Assembly: GCA_031550725.1 (NCBI GenBank)
Contig: JAVBOH010000004.1
Location: 80,258 to 144,257 of the forward strand
Source: UBA946 sp031550725
GTDB taxonomy: Bacteria; Bacillota; Clostridia; Oscillospirales; Ruminococcaceae
Length of the DNA: 64,000 nucleotides
Direction: 5' to 3'
Part shown: positions 53,570 to 61,833 of the stretch, piece by piece
How the letters are laid out: each line of letters opens with the position of its first letter
How positions within the stretch are numbered: the first letter of the stretch is position 1
Position numbers and translations under genes: made by a program
The notes under the pieces: model-generated
What the model was told of the DNA's origin: nothing
The model's database searches: none
What the model saw: the letters and a program-made list of their open reading frames with translations, nothing else

Positions 53570-53637
53570 ATAGACATAGTGACACCATGCAAAAATTAAC
53601 AAAATACTAACTCCATAATATGAAATGAGGAAATTTA

Positions 53638-53961
53638 ATGTTAAATAGTAAACAGCGTGCACAGCTTAGAGGACTTGCATCCACAGAAGATACCATTCTT
53701 CATGTTGGAAAAAACGGCATTATTGATACACTTATCAAGCAGGTTAGTGATGCTTTGATTGCTCGTGAGCTTATAAAAATGAAGGTGCAGGATGGCTGTA
53801 TGCTCTCCCCTGCTGAAGCTGCAAACGAACTCGCAGAGGCTACAAAATCAGAGGTTGTTCAGGTTATTGGCAACAAGTTTGTGCTCTATAAGAAAAATCC
53901 AAAAGAACCAAAAATAATTCTTATTACTGAAAAAACTAAGAGGAACAGAATACAAGTTTGA
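53638..53961 (+). CDS. yhbY: YhbY-type RNA-binding protein (CRM domain)
   Basis: 107 residues. The CRM-domain core LNSKQRAQLRGLAST..TILHVGKNGI and ALIARELIKMKV, ending in VIGNKFVLYKK, is seen. Associates with pre-50S ribosomal particles. Its TGA stop lies inside the conserved leader element of nadD. RBS GAGGA. Confidence 0.92.
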   Translation: MLNSKQRAQLRGLASTEDTILHVGKNGIIDTLIKQVSDALIARELIKMKVQDGCMLSPAEAANELAEATKSEVVQVIGNKFVLYKKNPKEPKIILITEKTKRNRIQV

Positions 53962-54050
53962 AACAAACTAAAAAAATACTAATATCTAACCCACGAGCCC
54001 ATGCATGAAATTTTCATAGGACTTCGTGACAAGGAGGCATGGGCATAATC
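53954..54050 (+). promoter_or_regulatory. Conserved SD-containing pseudoknot-like leader element, copy B (nadD)
   Basis: The same element as copy A upstream of nrdG. CACGA (53992-53996) can pair with TCGTG (54024-54028); GCCCATGC (53997-54004) with GCATGGGC (54037-54044). The pairs interleave; the Shine-Dalgarno AAGGAGG (54031-54037) lies in the 8-nt loop between them and its last G in the second stem. The loop 54005-54023 contains ATGAAATTTTCAT. Between copies one base pair in the first stem changes from C to T opposite G, which keeps a G-U wobble. Confidence 0.65.
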
Positions 54051-54656
54051 ATGAATATCGCAATTTTCGGCGGCAGCTTTAACCCTGTCCATAATGGGCA
54101 TATTAATATTGTTCGTGAAGTGATGAAATCGGTATCGCTTGATAAGGTTTTTATCATGCCGACATTCATTTCTCCATTCAAAAAAGATGATACAACCTTT
54201 GTTGCAAGCGGAAAAGACCGTACCCAAATGTGCAGACTTGCTTTTGAAAATGTACCAAATGTAACTGTTTCTGATTATGAAATTTCAAAGCAGGATATTA
54301 GTTACACGATTAATACGCTTGAGCATTTTCATGAAAAATATCCTGACGATAAACTTCATTTTATAATGGGCAGTGATATGCTTTCATCGCTAGACAAATG
54401 GTATCGTTTCGAGGATATCATGAAGCTATGCACAATAGTGGCTTGCTCGAGAATTACACTCCAATCGGATTTTGATATACTTGAACATCATGCCGAAAAG
54501 TTACGTCAATATGGCGAGATTTTGCTTGTAAACACATCGGTTTTTGAGATGTCATCAACAGTAATTCGTGAAAAGATTATTAAAAATGAAGATATATCTT
54601 GCTATATGAACCAAAATGTAGTAAAATATATAGAGGATAATGGGTTATACTCTTAA
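54051..54656 (+). CDS. nadD: Nicotinate-nucleotide adenylyltransferase NadD
   Basis: 201 residues from ATG 54051. An in-frame ATG at 54039 is only 1 nt from the ribosome site and lies inside the RNA element, so it is unlikely as start. Adenylates NaMN in NAD synthesis. Seen: nucleotidyltransferase motif IFGGSFNPVHNGHINIV, FIMPTFISPFKK, IMGSDMLSSLDKWYRFEDIM, and SSTVIREKI. Precedes yqeK and rsfS. Confidence 0.96.
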   Translation: MNIAIFGGSFNPVHNGHINIVREVMKSVSLDKVFIMPTFISPFKKDDTTFVASGKDRTQMCRLAFENVPNVTVSDYEISKQDISYTINTLEHFHEKYPDDKLHFIMGSDMLSSLDKWYRFEDIMKLCTIVACSRITLQSDFDILEHHAEKLRQYGEILLVNTSVFEMSSTVIREKIIKNEDISCYMNQNVVKYIEDNGLYS

Positions 54657-54666
54657 ATAAACGGAT

Positions 54667-55254
54667 GTGATTTATATTTGTTCTGCAAATGAAATTAAAG
54701 GTATTCTTGAAATAAGACTTTCAAAAAAACGTTTTGCACATAGCATGAATGTGGCAGATGAAGCAAAAAAACTAGCCTTGCATTATAACACTTCACTTGA
54801 CGAAAAAGCTTATTTAGCAGGACTTCTGCATGATATTTGCAAGGAAATACCTGCTGATGAACAGCTTTCATACTTGAAGAAATTTGCTAAAGATGTTTCC
54901 GATGTTGAACTTTTAGCACCTCCTTTATACCATGCTCCTGCTGGTGCTTTCTATATTCAGAATGTGCTTAACATTAATGATGAGGATATTCTGAATGCAG
55001 TGAGATACCACACAATCGGCAGAGGTTTTATGTCGCCGCTTGAGGAAATTATTTATCTGGCTGACCTTATTTCTGCTGACAGAACGTATAAAGATGTTAA
55101 CCGTATGAGAAAAATTGCTTATCAAAGCATTGATAAGGCTATGCTCGAGGCTTTGAAATTTTCTATATCGGATAATATAAACAAAGGCTCACAGTTTCCG
55201 CACCAGACCATTGAATGCTATAATTATTATATAACTAAAAAGAAACAGTCATAA
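54667..55254 (+). CDS. yqeK: YqeK HD-domain phosphohydrolase
   Basis: 195 residues. HD domain with RFAHSMNVADEAKKLALHY, AGLLHDICKE (HD) and YHTIGR, and D in YLADLISADR. YqeK members hydrolyse diadenosine tetraphosphate symmetrically. No ATG is available: the GTG at 54667 is taken, but it overlaps the best ribosome site GGATGTGAT, so a rare start such as ATT 54676 is possible. 10 bp after nadD. Confidence 0.9.
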   Translation: MIYICSANEIKGILEIRLSKKRFAHSMNVADEAKKLALHYNTSLDEKAYLAGLLHDICKEIPADEQLSYLKKFAKDVSDVELLAPPLYHAPAGAFYIQNVLNINDEDILNAVRYHTIGRGFMSPLEEIIYLADLISADRTYKDVNRMRKIAYQSIDKAMLEALKFSISDNINKGSQFPHQTIECYNYYITKKKQS

Positions 55255-55288
55255 AAAGACTGACCCCTATACAGAAAGGAAAATAAAA

Positions 55289-55642
55289 ATGACACAGAAT
55301 GAACTTTTAAAAGAAGCCGTTAAAATTCTTGACAGCAAAAAAGCAGAGGATATACGTGTTATCGGTATCAAGGATTTGACTATCGTTGCTGATTATTTTA
55401 TAATTGCAAACGGTACTTCAAACACTCACACAAAATCTCTTGCTGATGAGCTCGAATTTCAGCTAAAACAAATCGGTGTTGAGCCAAGACAGGTACAGGG
55501 CAACAACGGCTCAAACTGGATAATTCTTGACTACTCTGATATCGTTGTTCATGTTTTCTATAAGGAAACTCGTGAGTTCTATAACCTCGAGAGGCTTTGG
55601 CAGGATGGCGAAGATGTTGATATTTCCGAGTGGATTAAATAA
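55289..55642 (+). CDS. rsfS: Ribosomal silencing factor RsfS
   Basis: 117 residues. Binds L14 to block subunit joining when nutrients are low. Seen: LLKEAVKILDSKKAEDIRVIGIKDLTIVADYFIIANGTSNTH, IGVEPRQVQG, GSNWIILDYSDIVVHVF and YNLERLWQDG, all diagnostic. RBS AAAGGAAA. Confidence 0.95.
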   Translation: MTQNELLKEAVKILDSKKAEDIRVIGIKDLTIVADYFIIANGTSNTHTKSLADELEFQLKQIGVEPRQVQGNNGSNWIILDYSDIVVHVFYKETREFYNLERLWQDGEDVDISEWIK

Positions 55643-56092
55643 ATGGCTGTCCCATTTTATATACTTGTTATAAACACTTATAATGAGTATTCTCCACCAC
55701 CTCAAATACCTGACATCACAAAAGAACATCAGGATGATTATGCTGTTAAGCTGGCAAAGAAAGCTATTCAAGGCAGAATATTTATAACAATTATTGCTGT
55801 ATTAAATATAATTATTGGGATTTTAAGCTTGATTTTTTGTCATAACATTATATTATCCGTTTTATCCATTACATTTGCTACGCAAATTGTCAAAGGACAT
55901 CCTGTTTGTCGGTGGATATACTGTGCATTTGGATTTTTCGGTGCTTTATTAATGTTCGCATTATCTATCGAAAACGGTAATGGAATTATGTTATTTTTTA
56001 GTATTTTTTATTTATTAACTGCATTATTAATTGTAGTTAATAAAAATATTGATGCTTATTATGAATATCTGCGACCAAAGACAAGAAGATAA
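55643..56092 (+). CDS. Small integral membrane protein of unknown function
   Basis: 149 residues. The ATG directly follows the rsfS stop (TAA-ATG), so expression probably depends on coupled translation; no separate ribosome site is visible. About 40 N-terminal soluble residues rich in Pro and Asn, then four membrane segments in pairs, and a short basic tail ending PKTRR. Not recognised. Confidence 0.65.
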   Translation: MAVPFYILVINTYNEYSPPPQIPDITKEHQDDYAVKLAKKAIQGRIFITIIAVLNIIIGILSLIFCHNIILSVLSITFATQIVKGHPVCRWIYCAFGFFGALLMFALSIENGNGIMLFFSIFYLLTALLIVVNKNIDAYYEYLRPKTRR

Positions 56093-56116
56093 TAAATTGA
56101 AAAAGGATTGATTAAA

Positions 56117-58525
56117 ATGGCTGAACGCTATGATTACACCGCCATTGAAAAAAAATGGCAGAAATATTGGGATGACCACAAAACATTCCATGCAGATAAC
56201 GACTACACAAAACCAAAGTTTTATGCTTTGGTTGAATTTCCTTATCCATCAGGACAAGGACTTCATATAGGACACCCACGTCCATACACTGCTATGGATA
56301 TTGTGTCAAGAAAAAGACGTCTTGAGGGGTACAATGTTTTGTTCCCAATGGGCTGGGATGCTTTCGGACTTCCAACTGAAAACTTTGCAATTAAAAATAA
56401 AATCCACCCTGCTATTGTTACTGAAAAGAATGTTGCTCGTTTTAAAGAACAGCTAAAAGCTATCGGTCTTTCTTTTGACTGGGACAGAGAGGTTAACACA
56501 ACTGACCCTGAATACTTCAAGTGGACACAATGGATTTTCATTCAGATGTTCAAGGCTGGTCTTGCTTATAAAAAGGAAATGTCTGTTAACTGGTGTACTG
56601 ACTGTAAGGTTGTACTTGCCAATGAAGAGGTTGTAAATGGATGCTGTGAACGTTGTAATGGTGAGGTTGTTCACAAGGTTAAGTCACAGTGGATGCTTAA
56701 GATTACTGAGTATGCACAGCGTCTTATTGATGACCTTTCTGAAGTTAACTATCTTGACAGAATTAAGGCAACACAGACTAACTGGATTGGCCATTCAACT
56801 GGTGCAGAGGTTGATTTTATAACTTCCACTGGTGATAAGCTGACTGTTTATACAACTCGTCCTGATACACTTTTCGGCGCTACTTATATGGTTATTTCCC
56901 CTGAGCATCCATACCTTGAAAAGTGGAAGGATACACTAAAAAATAACGATGCTATCCATGAATATCAGGAAGTATCAACAAGAAAATCTGACTTTGAACG
57001 TACTGAAATGGTTAAGGATAAAACAGGTGTCAAGCTTGATGGCGTAACTGCTATAAATCCTGTTAATAACAAGGAAATCCCTATCTTTATTTCTGACTAT
57101 GTTCTTATGACTTATGGTACAGGCGCTATCATGGCTGTTCCTGCTCATGATACTCGTGACTATGATTTCGCTAAGGCATTTGACCTGCCTATTATCGAAG
57201 TTGTTAAGGGTGGAGACGTTGCCGTAGAAGCTTTCACTGACTGTGCTACTGGCGTTATGGTAAACTCTGGTTTCCTTGACGGACTGTCCGTTGAGGATGC
57301 TAAGGTTAAAATTAAGAACTGGCTTGAAGAAACTGGTAAGGGTACTCCAAAGGTGAACTATAAGCTTCGTGACTGGGTATTCTCAAGACAGAGATACTGG
57401 GGCGAACCTATTCCTATAGTTCATTGTGAAAAGTGCGGATATGTTGCACTTCCTGAAAGTGAACTTCCTCTTACTTTGCCTGATGTAGAAAGCTATATGC
57501 CAACTGACAACGGTGAAAGTCCACTTGCAAACCTTGAAAGCTTTATCAATACAACTTGTCCATGCTGTCAGGGGGTAGCAAAACGTGAAACTGATACAAT
57601 GCCGCAGTGGGCAGGCTCATCATGGTACTTCTTACGTTACTGTGACCCTGATAATATGGATATGTTAGCTTGTAAGGAAGCTATTGAATATTGGATGCCT
57701 GTTGACTGGTATAACGGTGGTATGGAGCATACAACACTTCATCTGCTTTACTCTCGTTTCTGGCACAAGTTCCTTTATGATATCAAGGCAGTTAATACAA
57801 AAGAGCCTTATATGCGCCGTACTTCACATGGTATGATTTTAGGCGAGGACGGACAGAAGATGTCTAAGTCCCGTGGAAATGTTATCAACCCTGATGATGT
57901 AATTAAGAATTATGGTGCTGATACACTTCGTTTGTATGAAATGTTCATCGGCGATTTTGAAAAGACTGCACCATGGTCACCATCCTCAATCAAGGGCTGT
58001 AAGAGATTTCTTGACAGAGTTTGGGGATTGCAGGATATTCTTGTGGATGGTGACACATATCGCAGTGAAATGATGTCTAATATGCACAAGACTATCAAAA
58101 AGGTTTCAGAGGATATCGAAAGTTTGAAGTTCAACACTGCTATTGCTGCAATGATGGCACTTCTTAACGATATTTATGTAACTGGTAAATGTACAAAGGC
58201 TGAATTTGAAAGCGTTCTTATCATGCTTGACCCATTTGCACCGCACCTTGCTGAAGAAATGTATGAAATTAACTTCGGTAAGATACTGAATGAGCAAAAA
58301 TGGGTAACTTATGATGATGCACTTTGTATCGACAGCACTATTGAGATTGCAGTTCAGGTTAACGGAAAGGTTAAGGCTAGAATTAACATTGCTGCTGATG
58401 CGGAACAGGATGCTGCTTTAGCTGCTGCTAAGGCTGATAAATCTGTTGCTGCTGCAATTGATGGCAAAACTGTTGTAAAAGAGCTTTATGTTAAAGGCAG
58501 ACTAGTAAATATTGTTGTAAAATAA
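56117..58525 (+). CDS. leuS: Leucyl-tRNA synthetase
   Basis: 802 residues from ATG 56117 with AAAAGGA upstream. Seen: HIGH motif in PYPSGQGLHIGHPRPYTAMD near residue 45, CP1 editing domain with TTRPDTLFGATYM and the MAVPAHDTRDYDFA aspartate, zinc-like CEKCGYV, TMPQWAGSSWYFLRYC, and KMSKSRGN near residue 580. No leucine T-box precedes it; it seems to be read from the upstream genes. Confidence 0.97.
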   Translation: MAERYDYTAIEKKWQKYWDDHKTFHADNDYTKPKFYALVEFPYPSGQGLHIGHPRPYTAMDIVSRKRRLEGYNVLFPMGWDAFGLPTENFAIKNKIHPAIVTEKNVARFKEQLKAIGLSFDWDREVNTTDPEYFKWTQWIFIQMFKAGLAYKKEMSVNWCTDCKVVLANEEVVNGCCERCNGEVVHKVKSQWMLKITEYAQRLIDDLSEVNYLDRIKATQTNWIGHSTGAEVDFITSTGDKLTVYTTRPDTLFGATYMVISPEHPYLEKWKDTLKNNDAIHEYQEVSTRKSDFERTEMVKDKTGVKLDGVTAINPVNNKEIPIFISDYVLMTYGTGAIMAVPAHDTRDYDFAKAFDLPIIEVVKGGDVAVEAFTDCATGVMVNSGFLDGLSVEDAKVKIKNWLEETGKGTPKVNYKLRDWVFSRQRYWGEPIPIVHCEKCGYVALPESELPLTLPDVESYMPTDNGESPLANLESFINTTCPCCQGVAKRETDTMPQWAGSSWYFLRYCDPDNMDMLACKEAIEYWMPVDWYNGGMEHTTLHLLYSRFWHKFLYDIKAVNTKEPYMRRTSHGMILGEDGQKMSKSRGNVINPDDVIKNYGADTLRLYEMFIGDFEKTAPWSPSSIKGCKRFLDRVWGLQDILVDGDTYRSEMMSNMHKTIKKVSEDIESLKFNTAIAAMMALLNDIYVTGKCTKAEFESVLIMLDPFAPHLAEEMYEINFGKILNEQKWVTYDDALCIDSTIEIAVQVNGKVKARINIAADAEQDAALAAAKADKSVAAAIDGKTVVKELYVKGRLVNIVVK

Positions 58526-58599
58526 TATTTTGAATAACTTATACTGATTGTTCACCAAATATACTTAATATTTTTTGTGCATTATTTTTTAATAAAGGC

Positions 58600-58629
58600 T
58601 TGACAAATATATGGGGTTTGTTGTATAAT
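58600..58629 (+). promoter_or_regulatory. Promoter of rpsU
   Basis: TTGACA, 18 nt, TATAAT. Confidence 0.85.
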
Positions 58630-58686
58630 TAAGAAGTTATATCTTAAATATAAACCTCTGCCTCGGTGGCAAAGGGAGGGAATCAA

Positions 58687-58860
58687 ATGGCTGAAATTCG
58701 TGTTGGTAAAAACGAATCTTTAGATACTGCTCTTAAGCGTTTTAAGAGAAGCTGTGCTAAGGACGGCGTTATTGCCGAAGTTCGTAAAAGAGAACACTAT
58801 GAGAAGCCTTCGGTAAAGCGTAAGAAGAAATCCGAAGCTGCTCGTAAGCGTAAGTATTAA
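58687..58860 (+). CDS. rpsU: 30S ribosomal protein S21
   Basis: 57 residues from ATG 58687, with GGGAGGG upstream. AEIRVGKNESLDTALKRFKRSCAKDGV and a basic KRKKKSEAARKRK tail are typical. Monocistronic, bounded by promoter and terminator. Confidence 0.97.
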   Translation: MAEIRVGKNESLDTALKRFKRSCAKDGVIAEVRKREHYEKPSVKRKKKSEAARKRKY

Positions 58861-58880
58861 TACTTTATTTAGCGTATTAA

Positions 58881-58957
58881 AATTACACTTATTCCGACCA
58901 AGCAGTTCTCGATTAGTCGAGAACGGACAGTGAGGGAAAGAATAAGTGTAAATTTTT
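58881..58957 (+). terminator. Branched terminator after rpsU
   Basis: Outer stem AATTACACTTATTC pairs with GAATAAGTGTAAATT, ending in TTTTT. The 45-nt loop contains a second perfect hairpin GTTCTCGA-TTAG-TCGAGAAC. Larger than a plain terminator. Confidence 0.7.
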
Positions 58958-58992
58958 AACGGTAAATAAAATGATAACGCTTAAATGCAAGT

Positions 58993-59023
58993 AAAAGCGG
59001 ACAGGGTTTCTCTGTCCGCTTTT
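58993..59023 (+). terminator. Second intrinsic terminator before the DUF3592 pair
   Basis: AAAAGCGGACAG-ggtttct-CTGTCCGCTTTT, a perfect 12-bp stem. Confidence 0.85.
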
Positions 59024-59049
59024 GTATTTATTCTTTTGGGGTGATTGTT

Positions 59050-59463
59050 ATGAAAAAAATTCCTGTAATAATGATACTCGTTGTGATATTAATGACTATC
59101 GCTGTTTATGCTATAAAAACTATTAGTTATAACAACTTTATGAAAAAGGCTGAAAGCACAGTTGCAGTTGTAACGAAAATAACTGAGTGGGAAGATAGAG
59201 ATGATGATGTGACAAGCTCTTATTATGTTATTGAAGTGAATTATAATATAGATGGAACTGAATATGATTCAAAAATTCAAAAGAGTAACACTAGACTTAA
59301 AGTTAATGATATCATCACTATTTATTATATAGCCGGAGATGAAAGAAATATCCGACTTGAAAAGGAAAATAATAGTACTTCAACAACATCAATGACATTT
59401 ATGTTTATTGTTGGATTTATGCTGCTTTCTACATTTACTATAATATTTAGAAAAAAGAAATAA
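59050..59463 (+). CDS. DUF3592-type membrane protein, first of a tandem pair
   Basis: 137 residues from ATG 59050 (MKKIP), preceded by GGGGTGATT. N- and C-terminal membrane helices flank an extracellular beta domain: AVVTKITEWEDRDDD...YYVIEVNYNIDGTEYDSKI...DIITIYYIAGDERNIRLE, the DUF3592 pattern. The downstream gene is a close paralogue with matching upstream sequence. Function unknown. Confidence 0.8.
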   Translation: MKKIPVIMILVVILMTIAVYAIKTISYNNFMKKAESTVAVVTKITEWEDRDDDVTSSYYVIEVNYNIDGTEYDSKIQKSNTRLKVNDIITIYYIAGDERNIRLEKENNSTSTTSMTFMFIVGFMLLSTFTIIFRKKK

Positions 59464-59507
59464 TAATTTCTCTGTTAGCTTTTGTATTTATACTTTGGGG
59501 TGATTTT

Positions 59508-59930
59508 ATGAAAAAAATTCCTGAAATGATAATGCTTGCTGTGATATTGATATTTTTTACTGCTCATATTGTTAAAACTGTTAGCTATTATAGTTTCATG
59601 AAAAATGCTGACAGCACTGATGCTGTTGTCACAAAGGTTAACGAATATGAAGATATATCAAATGACCCTGATGAAATTTCAAGAACATATTATGTTGTTG
59701 AAGTGAATTATAGCGTTAACGGTACAGAGTATATTTCGGAAATTAAAAGGGATAATGTACGTCTTGGTGTTAATGATATTGTCACAGTTTATTATTTAAC
59801 TGGAGATGAAAGCAACATCCGCCTTGAAAAAGATAATAAAGGTACTTTTAAAACAACAATGACGTTTGTGTTTTTAATTGGATTTATGATATTTTATACA
59901 TTTATTTTCACACGAAGAAAAAAGAAATAG
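59508..59930 (+). CDS. DUF3592-type membrane protein, second of a tandem pair
   Basis: 140 residues. Same layout as the gene before it and about half its residues in common (MKKIP start, FMK-A-ST-AVVTK, EVNY..NGTEY, NDI.T.YY..GDE.NIRLEK.N, MTF.F..GFM). The preceding 35 bp (CTTTTGTATTTAT... GGGGTGATT) repeat the sequence before the first copy, so a tandem duplication of gene plus leader is evident. Confidence 0.8.
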   Translation: MKKIPEMIMLAVILIFFTAHIVKTVSYYSFMKNADSTDAVVTKVNEYEDISNDPDEISRTYYVVEVNYSVNGTEYISEIKRDNVRLGVNDIVTVYYLTGDESNIRLEKDNKGTFKTTMTFVFLIGFMIFYTFIFTRRKKK

Positions 59931-59942
59931 GAGTTTTTCTTT

Positions 59943-60455
59943 ATGATTTTCACACCTACTATTGCTTTTAAAACAATACTCGATGTCACGCCTGAACTCC
60001 TTGCGAAGATGGATGTTAAAGGGCTTGTGCTTGATTTGGATAATACTCTTACAACGCATGATAATCCTAAAGCTGCTGACGGTGTTCTTGATTGGATATA
60101 CATGATGAAAAAAAACAACATCTCACTAATGATTTTGTCTAACAACACTGCCGAAAGAGTTACGCCATTTGCCGAAATGCTGGGGCTTGATTTTGTTCCA
60201 GATGGCGCAAAGCCACTTACCAAAGGATATAAGCAGGCAATAAGAAAATTAGGATTACCTAAACAAAATGTATGCGGTGTCGGTGACCAGCTTTTCACTG
60301 ATATTTTAGGCACTAGCCTGACGGGGATAAAATCAATTTTTGTTTATCCGATTGAATTTGAACATACCAAGTTTTTCAAAATTAAACGTGCTATTGAAAA
60401 ACCTATGCTGCCTAGAAAATATGGTGTTATTTTAAAAGGGAGGATAAAACTTTGA
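59943..60455 (+). CDS. yqeG: YqeG-family HAD phosphatase
   Basis: 170 residues. HAD motif I LVLDLDNTLTTHD near residue 29, motif II ILSNN, motif III Lys in GAKPLTKGY, and GVGDQLFTDILG (motif IV). The YqeG family is of the IIIA type; its physiological substrate is not established. The following gene starts within its end (4-bp overlap). Confidence 0.92.
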   Translation: MIFTPTIAFKTILDVTPELLAKMDVKGLVLDLDNTLTTHDNPKAADGVLDWIYMMKKNNISLMILSNNTAERVTPFAEMLGLDFVPDGAKPLTKGYKQAIRKLGLPKQNVCGVGDQLFTDILGTSLTGIKSIFVYPIEFEHTKFFKIKRAIEKPMLPRKYGVILKGRIKL

Positions 60456-61306
60456 ATATAAAATTCGGTCCTGCTGGGAGTGCATTAAGTTTCGCTGAAA
60501 TGGGTTATAAAAAATCCGTTCAGATGGGTGAATACCTTAGTAAATTTGGTCTTAATCATCTTGAATATCAATGTGGTCAGGGCGTCAGGGTCAGCGATAA
60601 ATCTGCTGCTGAAATCGGTAATGCATTAAAAGAAAAAGGAATTTCCGTTTCACTTCATGCTCCTTACTTTATCTCGCTTTCAAGTGTCGAGGAAGAAAAG
60701 CGTCTTAACTCGATCAATTATATTTTGCAGTCTGCTCGTGCTGTTGATTCAATGGGCGGCGACAGAATTGTTATACATAGCGGCTCGTGTGCTAAGATGT
60801 CACGTTCCGATGCGCTTTCGCTTGCGATTGATTCAATGAAGCTTGCTCGTAATGCTCTTATAGAAAACGGTCTGGGACATATCCACTGTTGTCCTGAAAC
60901 TATGGGTAAAATCAATCAGCTTGGTGATTTGCATGAGGTTATGGAGTTATGCAAAATAGATGATTCGTTTATACCATGCATTGATTTTGGACATTTGAAT
61001 GCTCGTACATTCGGTACAATAAAAACTATTTCCGACTATGAAAATATACTTGATACAATCGAAAATGAATTAGGTGATGACAGACTTAAGATTTTTCATT
61101 CGCATTTTTCAAAGATTGAATATACCGAAAAAGGCGGAGAAAAAAAGCACCTTACTTTTGAGGATACTATATATGGTCCTGATTTCGAACCGCTAATGGA
61201 GCTTGTATACAAGAAAAATCTAACCCCTGTTTTTGTTTGTGAAAGTGACGGTACTCAAACTGAGGATGCTAAGGCAATGATGGATTATTTTATGGCACAG
61301 AAATGA
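60452..61306 (+). CDS. Endonuclease IV-like TIM-barrel protein
   Basis: 284 residues, starting at a TTG that overlaps the yqeG stop. Most metal ligands of AP endonuclease IV are present: SLHAPYF, IVIHSGS, CCPETMG, CIDFGHLNA, IFHSHFSK and FVCESDG. The usual D-x-H ligand pair before the last one reads GEKKHLT, so His remains but Asp is Lys. Probably a base-excision-repair nuclease or a divergent relative with two rather than three metals. Confidence 0.82.
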   Translation: MNIKFGPAGSALSFAEMGYKKSVQMGEYLSKFGLNHLEYQCGQGVRVSDKSAAEIGNALKEKGISVSLHAPYFISLSSVEEEKRLNSINYILQSARAVDSMGGDRIVIHSGSCAKMSRSDALSLAIDSMKLARNALIENGLGHIHCCPETMGKINQLGDLHEVMELCKIDDSFIPCIDFGHLNARTFGTIKTISDYENILDTIENELGDDRLKIFHSHFSKIEYTEKGGEKKHLTFEDTIYGPDFEPLMELVYKKNLTPVFVCESDGTQTEDAKAMMDYFMAQK

Positions 61307-61335
61307 TTTTTAATAAATTGAACTATTACATAAAC

Positions 61336-61362
61336 GGGCGAACAATATTCGCCGCTACATTG
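61336..61362. repeat. Dispersed palindromic repeat, copy 4
   Basis: GGGCGAA-caata-TTCGCCGCTACA: arms GGCGAA and TTCGCC and the CTACA tail, as in the other copies but with one changed base. Between the endonuclease IV-like gene and aroQ. Confidence 0.55.
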
Positions 61363-61385
61363 ATTTTTGGGAGGATAAATGTGTT

Positions 61386-61823
61386 ATGAAAAATGTACTT
61401 ATTATCAATGGTCCAAATCTAAATCTTCTTGGTGAACGTGAACCTGGTATTTATGGCGATGACACTCTTGAATCGCTTAATCAGGAGGTGCTTAATGCAT
61501 CAAGAAAACTAGGCTTTGATGACTGTGAATTTTTCCAGTCCAATCATGAGGGTGAAATTATCGATCAGATACATTCAGCAAGAATAGATAAATGCGGAAT
61601 AATTATAAATGCAGGCGCTTATACTCATTATAGCTATGCAATTCGTGATGCTATTTCAGCAGTTAATATCCCTGTTATTGAAGTACATATCTCAAATATT
61701 TACGGTCGTGAAGAATTCAGACACAAATCAGTAATAGCACCTGTTTGTGCAGGACATTTAAGCGGTTTCGGCTCACTTGGATATATACTTGCACTTCAAG
61801 GCTTGAATGATATGATTAGCTAA
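61386..61823 (+). CDS. aroQ: Type II 3-dehydroquinate dehydratase
   Basis: 145 residues. Third step of the shikimate pathway. Seen: INGPNLNLLGEREPGIYG at the N terminus with the catalytic Tyr, NAGAYTHYSYAIRDAI with Asn-Ala-Gly-Ala, and EVHISNIYGREEFRHKSV with the catalytic His. RBS GGGAGGA. 10 bp before the peptidase gene. Confidence 0.96.
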   Translation: MKNVLIINGPNLNLLGEREPGIYGDDTLESLNQEVLNASRKLGFDDCEFFQSNHEGEIIDQIHSARIDKCGIIINAGAYTHYSYAIRDAISAVNIPVIEVHISNIYGREEFRHKSVIAPVCAGHLSGFGSLGYILALQGLNDMIS

Positions 61824-61833
61824 GGATAATGTT

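Noticed and set aside
54039..54050. ATG 54039 as nadD start
   Set aside because: Only 1 nt from the ribosome site and inside the conserved RNA stem; in the nrdG copy the same ATG is out of frame.
53954..54050. Treating the nrdG/nadD shared element as a mobile repeat
   Set aside because: Both copies end exactly at a start codon in the sense orientation with conserved ribosome site, and no terminal inverted repeats or target duplications are visible. Kept as regulatory RNA, though only a wider search can settle it.
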